The notes under the pieces are model-generated. The model saw nothing but the letters and a program-made list of their open reading frames with translations, was not told where the DNA came from and did not search any database. A stretch of DNA of 64,000 nt from Ceratothoa steindachneri. Taxonomy: Eukaryota > Arthropoda > Malacostraca > Isopoda > Cymothoidae. The translations under genes and the position numbers were made by a program. Positions 24,845 through 37,560 of the stretch are shown one piece after another (position 1 is the stretch's first letter; the number at the start of each line of letters is the position of its first letter). Where the stretch lies: contig OZ018318.1 in the NCBI GenBank assembly GCA_963969495.1, positions 177,500,246 to 177,564,245 of the forward strand, in the 5' to 3' direction.

Positions 24845-25690
24845 CCGTTGCTTATTGTATACTTGAATGACGCTGATATCAAATTAATTAGTTAATATAT
24901 TTACATTTTCGCAGATGACACTAAACTAAGAAACAAATTCGATTTTAGAAGCGGCACTAGAGCGAAAGGTGGATAAAAAATTAGTTGGTAGATAAATGGC
25001 TGGTGAATTTTAATATATGTAAATTCAAAGTCATGGAATCAGAATATGTAAATTTAAAAGGTTGCTAAATGAAATGGCCAAGTTCTCACTACTTTTCTTA
25101 GTTAGCTTGGTCTTTTAATTTCGGAAGAACTCAAAGGATTAACCAAATGCGAGGGTGTGCAAGAAAGCAAATAATTTGATGAAATACCTTACCCAATACT
25201 TCTTGTTTAAGTCAAAATACAACATTTTTTTCATCTATATCAATCACTTATCAGTCCCATATTAAATACCTAAAACAATTTTGGTTCCTATTTTGAAATA
25301 AAATTTACAGAGAAAACATCAACTCTTTAGACACTTTATCATTTGCATGTATGCGATTATGCGGGCAATGGTTGGAATGGTTTAAATGCTTAAAGGGTTC
25401 TTCAATATTAATAGTTGGCTAAAATTCGACATGTATCATAGAGCAAACCCTCATCAATATAGATTAAATTATGAAAACAAGGCCATCAACATCGGCCTTT
25501 GCTCTAGATCACTTTAGTTAAAAAATAATACTAATGTAGAATATTCTACCTGAACAAGGGATTGAAAACACGTCAGTTAATATGTTTAGGTTCAAATAGA
25601 CATATGTATCTAGTAGCAAGCATAGCGAAATGAAAGAGTCAGAATTAACTCGCGTCGATGCTCATCGACTTCGTAATTTCCGAAACTATT
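24845..25690 (+). pseudogene. LINE fragment: RT palm to C-terminus, Jockey/CR1-like
   Basis: LLIVYLNDADI near 24858 is followed by FADDTKL at about 24912-24932, the RT catalytic motif, then WLVNFNICKFKVM, VCKKANNLMKYL and, near the 3' end, LPEQGIENTSVNMF, which matches the conserved C-terminal region found in many LINEs of this group (LPxxVVxxxSVNxFKxxLD). Several frame changes and stops occur. The 5' two thirds of the element are absent, as is usual for 5'-truncated LINE insertions. Limits are approximate. Confidence 0.75.
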
Positions 25691-26794
25691 TTAACTTGAC
25701 CATGATGATTACCATAAATCTTTGCTCTCCAACTAATCCTTGAATTAATTATGATTATTTTAGAGTAATTATTGAAAGTAACCGATAAATTAGAGGTTTT
25801 CGAGCCACATCTAAACGAGTCAGGGGGAAGAGTAGTTAGTGTAATGTCTGTTAGTGTATTTGTAGAGGTGTTGTTTTAATCCAAGAAATGCAAGTAAATA
25901 TCACTTTTTATTTTGCTGATGGAGAAATGGAAGCCAAAATAATCTCAAGATTAGCGACAGAGGCGGAGCAGCGAAGGGATGTCGACTCATTTAATTAATA
26001 TATCTCTCACCGCATATATATAACGCGCTTACATCATGTCGTACAAACTGCCCTTACTATATAGAAATATACAAATTAAAATACCATATAAGGAAAATTG
26101 GATGAAGTTTCGACCTATATGCAAATGAAATAGAGTACTAAGAGATAAATGAATAACTGAAACGCGTGATAGGAATAGTTTAACTTACTTTAGTGATTTT
26201 CAGGCGATAAAACTCGAAGAGCAACGAGTAAGAGTTAAATAGCACCAACCTCACAAACCTGGAATGCAAATTAAATTATAAATCTTGACACTTTAAAAGT
26301 TTAAAAGAGTTGAAATTATAGTTATAAATATGGTTAAATGAATTATAGAATCAGGAAATCAGTACAAAAAACAAGTATCTAAACCTTTCAGATTAGAATT
26401 TTAACGCAATCCTTTCTTTTTACCTACCGTCGGTAATTTTTTAAAACTAAAACACTAAAATCCGTAGTGGCAAAACAGCAAGGTGCCAGTTGGGTTTCCG
26501 AATCTAAACAAAGCCTACTGAGGTTGGAATAACAATTTTATGCGAGGAGAAGGGAAATTGACGATGAATCGATATTTAAAGTGGGGGAGTAATGTTTGAT
26601 ATATAGAAATTCTAGTATTTGAAGCCTGGTAAGGCAGTAGGGGCATTTAAAATCATGAAGTTATCCAATGAGATAGATGTCTGTCTTGCATTTTATGACG
26701 TGCTCACTTATTGCACTTTTCATTGGTTGTATTGTCTTTGAGTTCGATTCCTAATGCCTCTATGAGAGCAGAATCTTACCTCTATTGTCCTAAT
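25691..26794. other. AT-rich DNA, no gene seen
   Basis: Nothing recognised. A tRNA T-loop-like string occurs at 26731-26743 but has no matching A-box or acceptor stem. Confidence 0.5.
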
Positions 26795-27130
26795 AGGGCT
26801 TCCAATAAGAACATAAGAAAAGAAGGAGACTGCAAAAGACCATTCATGGCCTACACTTGGCAGCTCCTGTTCCAGTCAAGAGTTGATTGAGTCAACCTTA
26901 GTGGCTAGTTTGGTAACAGTTTTGGCCAATCGCCAATCTTAGTACAAAAAATATTTTCTAACTTCCAACCCCTAGCCCTATGACTACCTTCCAACTCAAA
27001 TAATTTGCCAAAATCTAACTTATCCATCCCAGAACGGGTTTAGGCGTGAGTGGGACACGGGGAAAATAGGTACGGAAGACGATAACTCCTATCGAAGGTA
27101 ACCAGCGGTAGAATTTTATCACAAGATTTG
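26795..27130 (+). repeat. Possible decapod-type dispersed repeat
   Basis: It begins with aagaacataagaaaagaagg and continues through ggcagctcc, an aatattttctaacttcc segment and a ctatgactacc segment. From memory this order resembles a repeat that is very abundant in decapod genomes, but I cannot align it here. It is less AT-rich than its flanks. No coding is evident. It could be a SINE-like or Penelope-type 3' fragment. Confidence 0.3.
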
Positions 27131-30100
27131 AGGATAGTTGCAATGATTCTTTTTCTAAATACCCTTTAACTCCACTGGTATCAGAGTAAATCTCGTGTAA
27201 ACAACCAAGATGACTTATGTCTTTTTAATTAGAGTTCCAATCGACATCGTTTCAGGATTCAAACTGAGCGATATGATGAGCCGTGGGAAAACGCAGGACA
27301 TTTATATAAATAAATTATGAAACTCTTAAGAATTTTGAGGAATGGATCCTCTAAGTAGAAGAATGACTTAAATTTAAATTTGTTTACAAAAGCTATTTCA
27401 TATTTAATTTGCTAAAAATATTTTCTTACTATTAACTCTAGTTTATGGTTTAAAGCTTTATTATATATTATGCCCAGCTCTGGCATTACTAAATAATGTT
27501 TGGATTCTGTAACTTATGTTACGCGTAGGTTAGGCTGATAAACACCATTCAAAAATGAATCTATTCACTTATTTACGGTAAGCTTTAGAAAAACGTTGTT
27601 AAAAAATAAGACTGAAGAAACTCAATTTCTTGGTCCATAGACTTATATGATGAACACAAATAATACTCATGGTGAATAAGAGTTTTAATTAGAGCAATAT
27701 AATTTTTAAACTCTTTGCTACTAAAGAAATTTATTACCAACCCAATAGAAGTTTGTCTCCTAAATATCGAGGTTTCTAACTGTTTTCAATTTTTCGATTT
27801 AATTCTAGTTACTGAAAACAAAAATATAAATTTATACAGAGGTTTTAGAGTTTCTACTCTTTTTCATAGGCTTATTAGAATTTAATTTAACTACCTACTT
27901 GACCTAGTTTACAATGGGTTGATATTTGCTTTTGATCGTCAAGTAGATCAACAAATCGCTGATTCTTGTTGCTATTTTCTGTTTACTAATCTGAAAGAAA
28001 ATCTTTTTCTTAAGTTTCATATTCTTGTAGGTCAATCTTCTATAGGCATTTTGTTGACGATTTTATGCCACTTTCCATCATATTAATCAAGCTAAACAAT
28101 TCTTTAACGTATTAAACAATATTCAACCAAGCATACTATATACAATTGAAACCTCAAAAAAGTGCCATCCATTTTTGTAGACATTTTAATTCGATATGTT
28201 TCGTTAGAACTTATTTTATTCACTAATGGATTAAAAAATGCAGCTTATACTATTCAGAATTAATGACCTTTTTAATTTAAGTAAATCTTATTAAAAAATT
28301 ATACATCGCTAAGTAGCGTTTGCTTCAGTGTTGACAATTAAGAATATTGTTTCACACATCCTCCAGAATATGAGGAATAACGGCCATGGAGCCATTATTT
28401 TGCCTTTATAAATGGCTTTCCGGTCCCATCGATTCACTATTTCTTAACCCTAGGATATTAGTTCGGTTTCAAACTTACTTATCGTATTTAAATGGGACGG
28501 AATTTAGGTTCCACAACGTAATCAGTCAAGAGATAGACGCAAATTTTTAAGTACTGGAGATTGTCCTTCTTTTAAGGAGGCGACCAAACGCCCCTTGTTT
28601 AAATTTTATATTTTCATTGAAAGAGGAGTAAAATATGGCATTTATACCATTAGGATTCTTTTTTATTTCATCAGAAGTAATTTGAGGCTCCGTTTACACT
28701 TGGAGGCCAAACGCTAATTTAGGAGATTAGTAAGTCGACCGAATTAAAGTCTGTTTTACCAGCAAAATGACTCAAGAATTCCCTTACCGTTTATTGAGAC
28801 GTAACAATAATAATAACCTTATCACATTAGACTAAATTAAAAATTTTAAAAACCTTGTTCGCTTCCAATCGCCCATTTCATTATTCCCGAATAACTAGAC
28901 AAGAAAAAAAAAAGTCCGATACGAATTCGGAAAACCAATCAGTAAAATAAGTCGTCATGATTGTTCTATCTGAATTAGGTTATTTAGTTTCTACAATGTA
29001 TTCATCAGAGTCTTTAACATAATCCAGAATTTACAACAAAGATTTTTAAAATATTTAACCATAAACGAATATCCAAATATTTTTAGATTCCCAGGCATAA
29101 ATTCTTTTTTTTAAATATATGACACGTCATCACTTATTAATTCCAAAGAGATATGAAGAGGAATCGACCAGAAAATGCATAATTTACCAGCTTGAATTTG
29201 AAGGGGAAAATTATAAACCAAATAAAAGAAAGAAAGGGAATGGCGATTTTCAACATACGTTGATCTGGAAGAGGTGTGGTCATAATGTCGCTAAAGTACT
29301 TTGTAATCACTAGTTATGTTTAACCAAATACATTTTAGCGTAATGAATGGTTTTTAAATAGTCAAAATCTTGTCATTCACCCAAAGATCTTAGAGAACCA
29401 GTCCTTCTCTTTTAGATTTCGTGATGGTCATTGTAATTTCATCTCTAACTTTATTTGCTTTAAGCTGATTTTTTCACCGCTTATGATAATACCTGGTATG
29501 TTTTGGAATAAACAAAGAAATTGCCAAGATATTTGTTGCACAATATTGATAAATAAACAATACCGTTTTTGTCAATGTGGCTAGTTAAGGGTAATAGTAA
29601 GAATTTATTAATTTGATGGAAAATTCTCTTAGAAATACTAAACTCTCTTCAAGAATGCAACCCATATGACTAGGCAACCATCCGCATTTAAACAGACGTT
29701 ATTGTCAATATATAAAAGAATTAGATGAGTGAAAAACGGCAAGAGTAATCGCATTCTTAGTTTTTGGTAAAGTAAATGCAAACTCTTACAAAAAGTTTCT
29801 TGAAGTTTCTTTTAATATATAAACGGATGGTTTCCCAGTCCTATTTGTTTCGCTCCTGACGAGGGTAGAGGAACTCCACGAGATTTTCCATATATACATA
29901 TATATAAGAATATATATATTATATGGAAACATGAAATTACTTTTCTATATTTATATGCTACCTGTATAATAGATAAGCAGGAAATGTTTTAAAGCACTCG
30001 CATTTAAAATTATTCTCTTCATATCTATTTTGAATATATTCAAAATACATACATTAAGTATATATATTTTTATTTAAGAGATGGAATGCTGAAATTTAAT

Positions 30101-30423
30101 TAAGCATAAGAAGGATTTATCTTTGTTGAAGACAAATGGCTAATATTTTAATTATCGGCTCCTTGAATTATTACCACTAACTGCTTAATTAACTAATAAG
30201 TTCTGATTAAAAAAAGACTTTTTTGAGATGTTTTATATATTCATGTCTATAAATATTATTTAATAATTAATCCATGAATTTTTATGAATAAATAAAATTT
30301 ATTTTAATATTGTACGTTAATTCAGAGCGCACAAGCTGGACTAGAACAAACATATGTATCATCACCTCAACTCAAAGATCTACATCGCGCTCTTTCGCGT
30401 TGGATTCAGGACTAACTTTCAGA
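27131..30423. other. AT-rich DNA, no gene seen
   Basis: No motif recognised. A 10-bp AT-rich hairpin (tttccatata / tatatggaaa, 29885-29929) encloses a run of TA dinucleotides. Confidence 0.5.
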
Positions 30424-30605
30424 GCCAGACAAAAACACGAGAAACACAAACACACAAAGTTAAAATACAGGAAATAAAGGAATTAAAACAAGAAACAAAA
30501 CACAAACAAACACAAGAAACAATGAGAGAAGAAACGAATTGCACGAAACAAAACAAAAAAATAAAACACAAGAAACAAAAACATACAAACAAAAACAGAT
30601 TTGAA
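30424..30605. repeat. A-rich, T-poor low-complexity tract
   Basis: About 180 bp dominated by A with scattered C and G, repeating gaaacaaaaca-like words and very few T residues. Open frames on either strand here (Lys/Thr/Gln-rich or Phe/Cys/Leu-rich) come from the base composition and are not genes. Confidence 0.8.
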
Positions 30606-33179
30606 ACCAATATTTATTGCATCTGAGCCTCCAGTGGAACCATTTTCAGGCAAACAAAAAATTCCATCGTCCATAAATAGAGACAGCAAACTCGCCTCGG
30701 CCTCTACATTCTAGGGCACTATTATTCATTCGCTCTCCTCACCCTTACAAAACAAAGCAACTCTCTTCATCATCACGGTATTCACTTACCCCCTACCCCC
30801 TTAAGCAAAACATCTATACTATAAAGTAAAAGCCGGGCCCATCAAACACCATCTTTGTCTTCCTGCCACGCAATTTCTCCAAATATTCTATATATGGCAT
30901 CTATCCATGTCACATACGGGTTGCAGTGGCAAAGCTTAGCTGCACTCACCACCCAAAATTTAACAGATTGTTTCAAACAACAGCTCTCCTTATAACCAGT
31001 AGTCAGTCACAGTTCAAGAAATTTTCACATCATCGCAGACACAGTGACATCCAACACAACCTTACAAATTCAATGAGCTCTGGGTCTCTGAGTAAATTTC
31101 GTCTAGTCGGCAGAGTTCGTTGATAAGGCTGGGCTAAAAAAATGGAATTTACCTTTTGCCAACATCAGTAACGTTAATGGAAGAAGAAGAAACACTAACA
31201 AAAATTCAAATAATTAAGAAACAAAATCAATAAATAACTGCTTTTGATACAATTCTGTGCAAAATCCAGGTCCGAAGAAATTAATTTCCCAAGCTCCACG
31301 AACAAAATGCTACCAAACTAATACTCTTATAGCCTCACTTTAATTCATCCTAAATTAACGACAGGAGTAGAATTAACTAAGGAACAAAGAGGTAAATTAG
31401 GAAGTGGCAAAAATTCAAAGTTTATCTAATGTCTGCTCAAAGTGGTCTAGACCAAACTCGTCCTCTCTCTTCATGTCCAATACTACATTCTTTCTTTTTC
31501 TCCCTCTTCTTCTGTCGATCTCTCGCACTAACTTGCAATAGCTAGACGTTTTGACAAACACAAGTATTTTCTATTTTGGTGGAGTTATCATTGTCCTTGC
31601 GCAACAACACAACTGTAACTAAAGAACAAGAAGCTTATTCCTTTTTATGTATTCAAACAATAAACTAAACATAAAGTTTTTCATTCTATTTGACGACATA
31701 CATCTTATAATGGAGTATGAAATTAAAGTTGCCTATTTTTATGGCATCTGACATCCAATAAGATGAATCGCAATTACAAGACAATTAACTTGTCGAAATG
31801 ACTTAATGGTAATCTAATGACTTAACCCCGCACAAGCAATTCCTTGTCCCACTTGCGGTAGGATTTGTGCCTCCCAATTTAGCCTGAGAAGTCACCAAAA
31901 AAGTCACCCTCAAAGAAACTAGACCCTAAAAGTGATGCCAAAATATTATACCAAAGATAATAAGCGTTGAAACATAATTATTTCTTATTTTGTTGTCACT
32001 ATTGCCATTTTTGTTATTTTTGCGATAATTCTAATCTAATTAAATTATTAGAGGATAAGTACGTCATCTTTGCTACCGAAGGACTACCATAAGCAAGTAA
32101 GCATTACAGGTTCTAGACAATATATTAGTCCTGGTGGAAAAACAATCCCCTGCCAAAACTGGAGCTTCCTTTACGTAATATTTTTTAGTGAAAGAGTGTG
32201 TTTTCTATGGGAAGTCAGGTTGATCTTAAATGAATGGTATAATCCATTTTGAACCCATTAACGCAAATCAGACTATGACTAAAAAGGTTTTCTATGCTCA
32301 GCATTAATCAATAGAAAATTGCTCTTTCATCGATACATCGAGCGTCCTCATATCGCAAGAGACACCATTCTTAACTCTTAACAATTTCAACTTACCACCA
32401 ATTATTCAGGCTATTAACTGACCCGACTAGCTCCCATAGGATCATTATCTGATTAGGCGTTTAGAGAAACAACGCTATAGAACTTTTCCAATCAAAGTCA
32501 ACAACTTAAATAAATATGTTATTAAAACTTCAGTAGAAAGAAGAAGATTAGTATTATAAAATGGTAGAATATATATTAATTTTTCAATTACCAAGTAAAT
32601 ATTATTTTATATATAAATAATCTAAAAGTGTTCTTGGAATTCTATCCATAAGATACCAATAAAAATCTAAAAAATGCAGCATAACTTATGATGTGAAATA
32701 TTAAACCTTAGACACCTAAATCCACAGGAATAGAAGAAATGACCACCATTGTAAACTACAGATAATCGCAAAAGGCAAAACCTAACCTCTGTAAGCATGG
32801 TACAATGATTACATTCCCTAAACCTAACAAAATCCCAACTCTATGTTGCTCACACATCCCAAATTATAGAGTACCTCATCCTAAACCATTTCCTTCTACC
32901 ATTCACACAGAACATATGTATATACAAGTACCAAATAAAACACATAGCAACACTTCTCATCCCACCCTATCTTAACACACTGCCAACCCGATTCACCCAA
33001 AACATTCTCAAATCACCCTTAGACCCAGCCACAGCTACCCTCCCCAGCAGTGATATTTTGGATCACTGATACAAGCATCACTTAGGCACAACCCTAAACC
33101 TGATGAAAAATATTAGTTAAATGAATGATAATGGGTAATTATAATTTCTTTTGTAATAACTTTTGACAAATAAATATTT
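30606..33179. other. AT-rich DNA, no gene seen
   Basis: No gene recognised. 32770-33060 is G-poor on the plus strand and contains aacctaac words similar to the arthropod telomere motif, too scattered to call a telomeric repeat. Confidence 0.5.
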
Positions 33180-34045
33180 GAATCTTTTTCATTTCTAGAA
33201 ATTGTTCGTTCCAAAGAAAGGTGAGCAAACGTTATTGCTCTGCAGCAAAGTGATCTGAAATACAAGCATAAAGTGGTAAAGCTATTGGATCAAGGAGCAC
33301 CATTTTGAGGAGAATTAAAGACTTTAAAAGAATGGCTACAGTCCTGCGAATAAGTCTTTTGTTCACTCTAGATCCACAGATGAACGCCAAGATCGCCTCC
33401 TAGTAAGGTCACAATTCAAGAATTGGGTTATATTCAATGAAAAACATGCTCCTAATCGAGAAATAGGTGTGAACGTTTTCGTGCTCATAGTGAGCGAAAA
33501 CTTTTCGATAAGGGTCTAAAGTTGAGGTATAGGAAGATAAGTCATCTCACCGATAAGAACTTCACGGATAGGCCCTACATTTGTGTGAAATATAATGAAA
33601 GAACTGATGAAGACTAAGCTAAATTGAGATTCCATAAGAATCTCCCTTCCACCTGTTTGGAGTTTATAGATGATCTTGCGTCAGGAAGAAAAAGATGAAG
33701 CGTTTCACGAGTCCTGTATCGTGAAGTATAAGAACACTCTCCATGTATTTATTGGGTTGTTGCTCTTCTAAGAAAGCTGAAGCAATAAAAGTTTCCCTCA
33801 AAAACATTGCCATGAACTTAAAATAGTAATTAATAAACGTGCTACATGAACAAATTTTCACAACACTTCAAGACCAATTTTAGAATGACAGCTATTTTTC
33901 AGCATGATGAGGTACCTTGTCACAAAGCAAAAGTAATAAAAAAGATCTTAGCAGAAAATAAAATCGAAAATCTGTGACTTTGGCTCGTGAATTCGCCTGA
34001 TTTAAACTAAATAATGTTAATCATATTCAACAGATGCACCTCATT
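33180..34045 (+). pseudogene. Tc1-like transposase relic
   Basis: The N-terminal half shows STDERQDRLLVR, like the end of the Tc1 DNA-binding region, followed by RKLFDKGLKLRYRKISHLTDKNF. The C-terminal half reads IFQHDEVPCHKAKVIKKIL and NSPDLN, matching the second catalytic Asp block and the SPDLNPIE block of Tc1 transposases. The last catalytic residue is lost: a TAA and then ATG stand where Pro-Ile-Glu should be. Other stops and frame changes occur, and similarity in the middle is weak. No terminal inverted repeats were found, so the element limits are unknown. Confidence 0.75.
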
Positions 34046-34540
34046 TACGGCCGAAATCTGCTTGCAAACGGCCCTAATTACGCACCTGCACCCTTTAACG
34101 GGGACGTCATTAAACTTTGCAATATTCTTTCATTACCTGCGAATTGACGGGTTGCTTCTGCAATATGTGTTAAAGTAGGACATTGTTGACCTTGTTGACA
34201 GGGGGCAAGTGGTAAGGAAAGTAAGGAAGGGGGTACGAGGCCCACTGGGCTCTCGTAGTAGGTTAAGATTCCACCCTTCTCCTGTAAGTGCGAAATAAGC
34301 CTATACAAGGTGACCTCCCACCCTCGTTTCGAAGAAAATAGTGGTAGCAGCCCTTTCAAGTGGCAGATGATTCCCCTGCTAGCACGCAGGGCGTTTGATT
34401 ACAGGTTCTCGTCACATCCATGTCGACGGAGGACATTTGGTCTACTCAATCAAAGACTTCCTCATGGTTCAACAATTACAGAGACAAACGTAAAAACACT
34501 TACTTGTAAATCATTGCACATCTATCTTTAACGAGTCATC
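34046..34540. other. GC-richer segment, unassigned
   Basis: Base composition rises sharply compared with the flanks. Open frames exist on both strands (93 codons minus at 34359-34078, 73 codons plus at 34310-34531), with no family recognised in either. It may be part of an unknown repeat. Confidence 0.35.
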
Positions 34541-37269
34541 CTATTAACCATACCATTTGTGACAATTAAACAGTTTCTAATTAGAGGTCTTGTTTCCTTT
34601 GAATTTTTTACAGGGATTTGGTCTCGCGGAACCACCAAATACCCATATTTGAAGAAAAACTACCTAATTAAGGTTGCAAATAATACGAAGGAAATTCCAA
34701 TCTATTGGCGCTATCACAGTTATGATCCTATATAATTAGTTTGAGAAATTCTTCCTTAACTACCTGTTTTGTTTTTACTTACTTAATACTAAAGAAAATT
34801 TAACAGAATGGGACATTGCCCAATTGAGGCCCCTCTGTGTCTGAACGGGATCACAGGTCGCGCGAGATTGGCTCTGAGTATCAGTGGAAGGGTCGCTGGC
34901 ACAGCTCTCGAAATTAATCTGCTATGTTACACTTATTATCTCGCCCTCAAAGCTTTTTATTAAGTAATACTGAACCATCTTTTGAAGTTTAACTCAGATC
35001 TTTGTAAACGAGGTAAGTATTTCTGAGTGCATATTTTGCCAACCATCGTAACATTTTAGTATTTTATTTAGAGAGATGTTTAATTTTATAAATAATAAAT
35101 ACTGCAACCAAGAAAGGAAGAGTAAATAAGTAAAAAATAAAGAAAAAGTTGGATTAATAACCCTGGAATAGGAAAAGTTGAACATCCCCAGATGAATGAT
35201 AACTCAGCTAAGTTCAACTGACTCAGGGCGCCAAATAGGCCTCAAAAACGCCGTATCAGTCACTAATAAACTACACTCTGCAATCAGTTTTTTGTCTGCA
35301 AGAAAGAGGGCCGGCTAGAGTATTTTCTGATCCATCTGTGAACATAACATTGCTAGAGTCAGTTTAATGAATGTCTAAGCAAACAACGAACGTTTTATCT
35401 GTTATTAAGAAGGACCTTTTCTCTTTTTCACAAAAGTATATAAAAGGCTAAAAGAATTACACCTAAATATTTTTAGGTACCTGGGTACTTATTATCATTA
35501 AAAATGGCTTTGCTACTTGCAGAGGTGTTTAACTTTTTTTTCATTTGAGAAAGATCTCTCGGTATAAGAACTAATATGATGGCTTAATCCTTTTCTTTCC
35601 TTGTTGAATGCCATTCCTTACAAATTTCTTTAAATTGCGATGATCACTCTTCAATATTTTATAAATTTAAAGAGAAGAATTACCTCTACTTATCAATCTC
35701 ACGAGTTAATTCATTTATTTTGGAGAAATTCCCATCCCTTGGCTAGTTTATCATAATATGCTCTACTAGCAAAAGTTGTCTGGATGGTCGTTTGTATGTA
35801 TAAAATCTCTAGACACACTTTTCATTATATTTCTATCTTAAATAAATAATTCTTTACACATTTTCTAAACCTATTCTACACAATAATGATAGCTTATTGA
35901 ATCTGAAATGCCTATGTATCTTGTAGATATTCGGAAACTATATAGTCTACGTAAGGAATTAATGTCCATAAATACTGAGTAGGCACTGGAACTTTAATCA
36001 CTGATCATTTCATTTGTGTTGGTCAAACCGCAAAATAAAATGAGACGAATATGATTTTGCACACGGCTCTAATGATCGGATAAAAGGTAAGACTCGAATT
36101 TTTCACGATTAATTCTATTAAGAGCTTCAACCTATCTCCTAAGATTAAAAATTTAGTACAAAACTTTGTTTTTTGCAGAGTGACGTCAACTTGCAGCTAC
36201 ATATATTCTCATTTAATCTGAATCAATTTGTGTCAATTATATCGCCAACATACGTTCATGTCAATATATAAATGTTGGGTTCATTTAAGTAGATTTTGGT
36301 TTGCCTTCTTGAATTCGAACTAAATACATATTTATTCACTGGTTGCTTTGAAATTTAATCAAATTATTTAGTATTTATCGATTATATAATGAATTAACTA
36401 AAGATTTTACTGAAAAAAACAAAGCGTAATACATAAATATATAAAGTAGGTAAAAATTTAAATATCATGACAAAAAGTAAAGTGCTCAATTCGGTATGAT
36501 TCCCAAATTAGGCCAAAAAAGATCAATGAAGACATTTATAAATATCAAAGAAGTTATAGTTGTTATGGAAGATCGCTTACAATCAAAGCCAGTGAAAATA
36601 AGTCTATGAAGAGGTTCGAGTCATTGAGTGCACTTGATTAGCAAGGGTTGATATATGATGGGAGGGATTATTAATAATTAGGAAAGAGTACGGATTTTTT
36701 CAGAAATCTCCACAAAATAGGAGATAAGCAGGAGAAATGGTTTGATAAATCTAATCCTAATTTTGGCATATTCTATTTATTGTATATTATAAGCAATATT
36801 AATATAAAAAATGATTAAAAGCGGTGAATCAGAATCAAACATATTAAAAAAAATCGCCAAACTTCAACTAATTAGAATAAGATGGAAATTTATTTAAGTG
36901 TACAAACTTTTACTGATAAAAATCATTAAAGCTTTTTATTATAAAGATGAGCTCTAAGAAAAACTAGTTTGAGCTGCGCAATATTTTTTACCTTAATCAG
37001 AATTAAGAAAGCAAAGAATTATTTTGTCGCACCCTAGAAAAAATCGCCCATTTGGAGGGTGGTGTTTATGAATGAATGCAGAATGGCAGCCAAATACTTG
37101 TTACTATGATAAATGTTCTTGAAATGCAAATTAAGAATTATAATTCTTCCTTCAAGATTTTAATATAAAATTCAGGCTGCATTTTTAGTGTAATATTCCA
37201 GGGGACTTAAAGGTTTACCTAGAAATAATAAATCTGGGTTTTCCTTTAGAGAAAGAATAGACAAGCACT
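34541..37269. other. AT-rich DNA, no gene seen
   Basis: No firm feature. A short GC-richer stretch lies at about 34800-34915. A minus-strand FTDGS string near 35345-35327 resembles the start of an RNase H domain but has no support around it. Confidence 0.45.
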
Positions 37270-37560
37270 AATCTTACCAAACATATAAGAACTAATCTTG
37301 CCAAATATATAGTAAAGTGATTCAATTTAACCTAACTAACCTTGTACAACTTAGCATCTGCTAAATTCATTATATCCAAACTTAACCTAAACTCTTGGAA
37401 ACCAAATTCACTAAATTCTTGCTCAACCCAATCTAGTCAGAAGACCTTAACTAGCCTAACTCAAATTTAGTCAAAAAATAAATTTGCTAATCACTATCTA
37501 TCTAACATAATCTTAGTTAACCCAGCGTAACCTAACGAAATTTAACTTAAACTTTACTGA
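37270..37560. repeat. Degenerate AACCT-rich tract
   Basis: The words taacctaac, aacctaaac, cctaactc and gtaacctaac recur in a G-poor stretch. AACCT/TTAGG is the usual arthropod telomere unit and a common crustacean microsatellite. The copies are too scattered for a true telomeric array, so this is probably a decayed interstitial tract. Confidence 0.45.

Noticed and set aside
26731..26743. tRNA T-loop or SINE B-box (agttcgattcc-like)
   Set aside because: No A-box at a suitable distance and no acceptor or anticodon stems could be paired.
30354..30689. Lys/Thr/Gln-rich and Phe/Cys/Leu-rich open frames
   Set aside because: They come from an A-rich, T-poor low-complexity tract; stop codons are rare there for compositional reasons.
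34078..34531. Opposed open frames of 93 and 73 codons
   Set aside because: They overlap on opposite strands in a GC-richer patch and match no family I know; kept only as an unassigned segment.
35327..35345. RNase H-like FTDGS motif, minus strand
   Set aside because: Only one short motif; stops follow and no other RNase H or LINE block is visible nearby.
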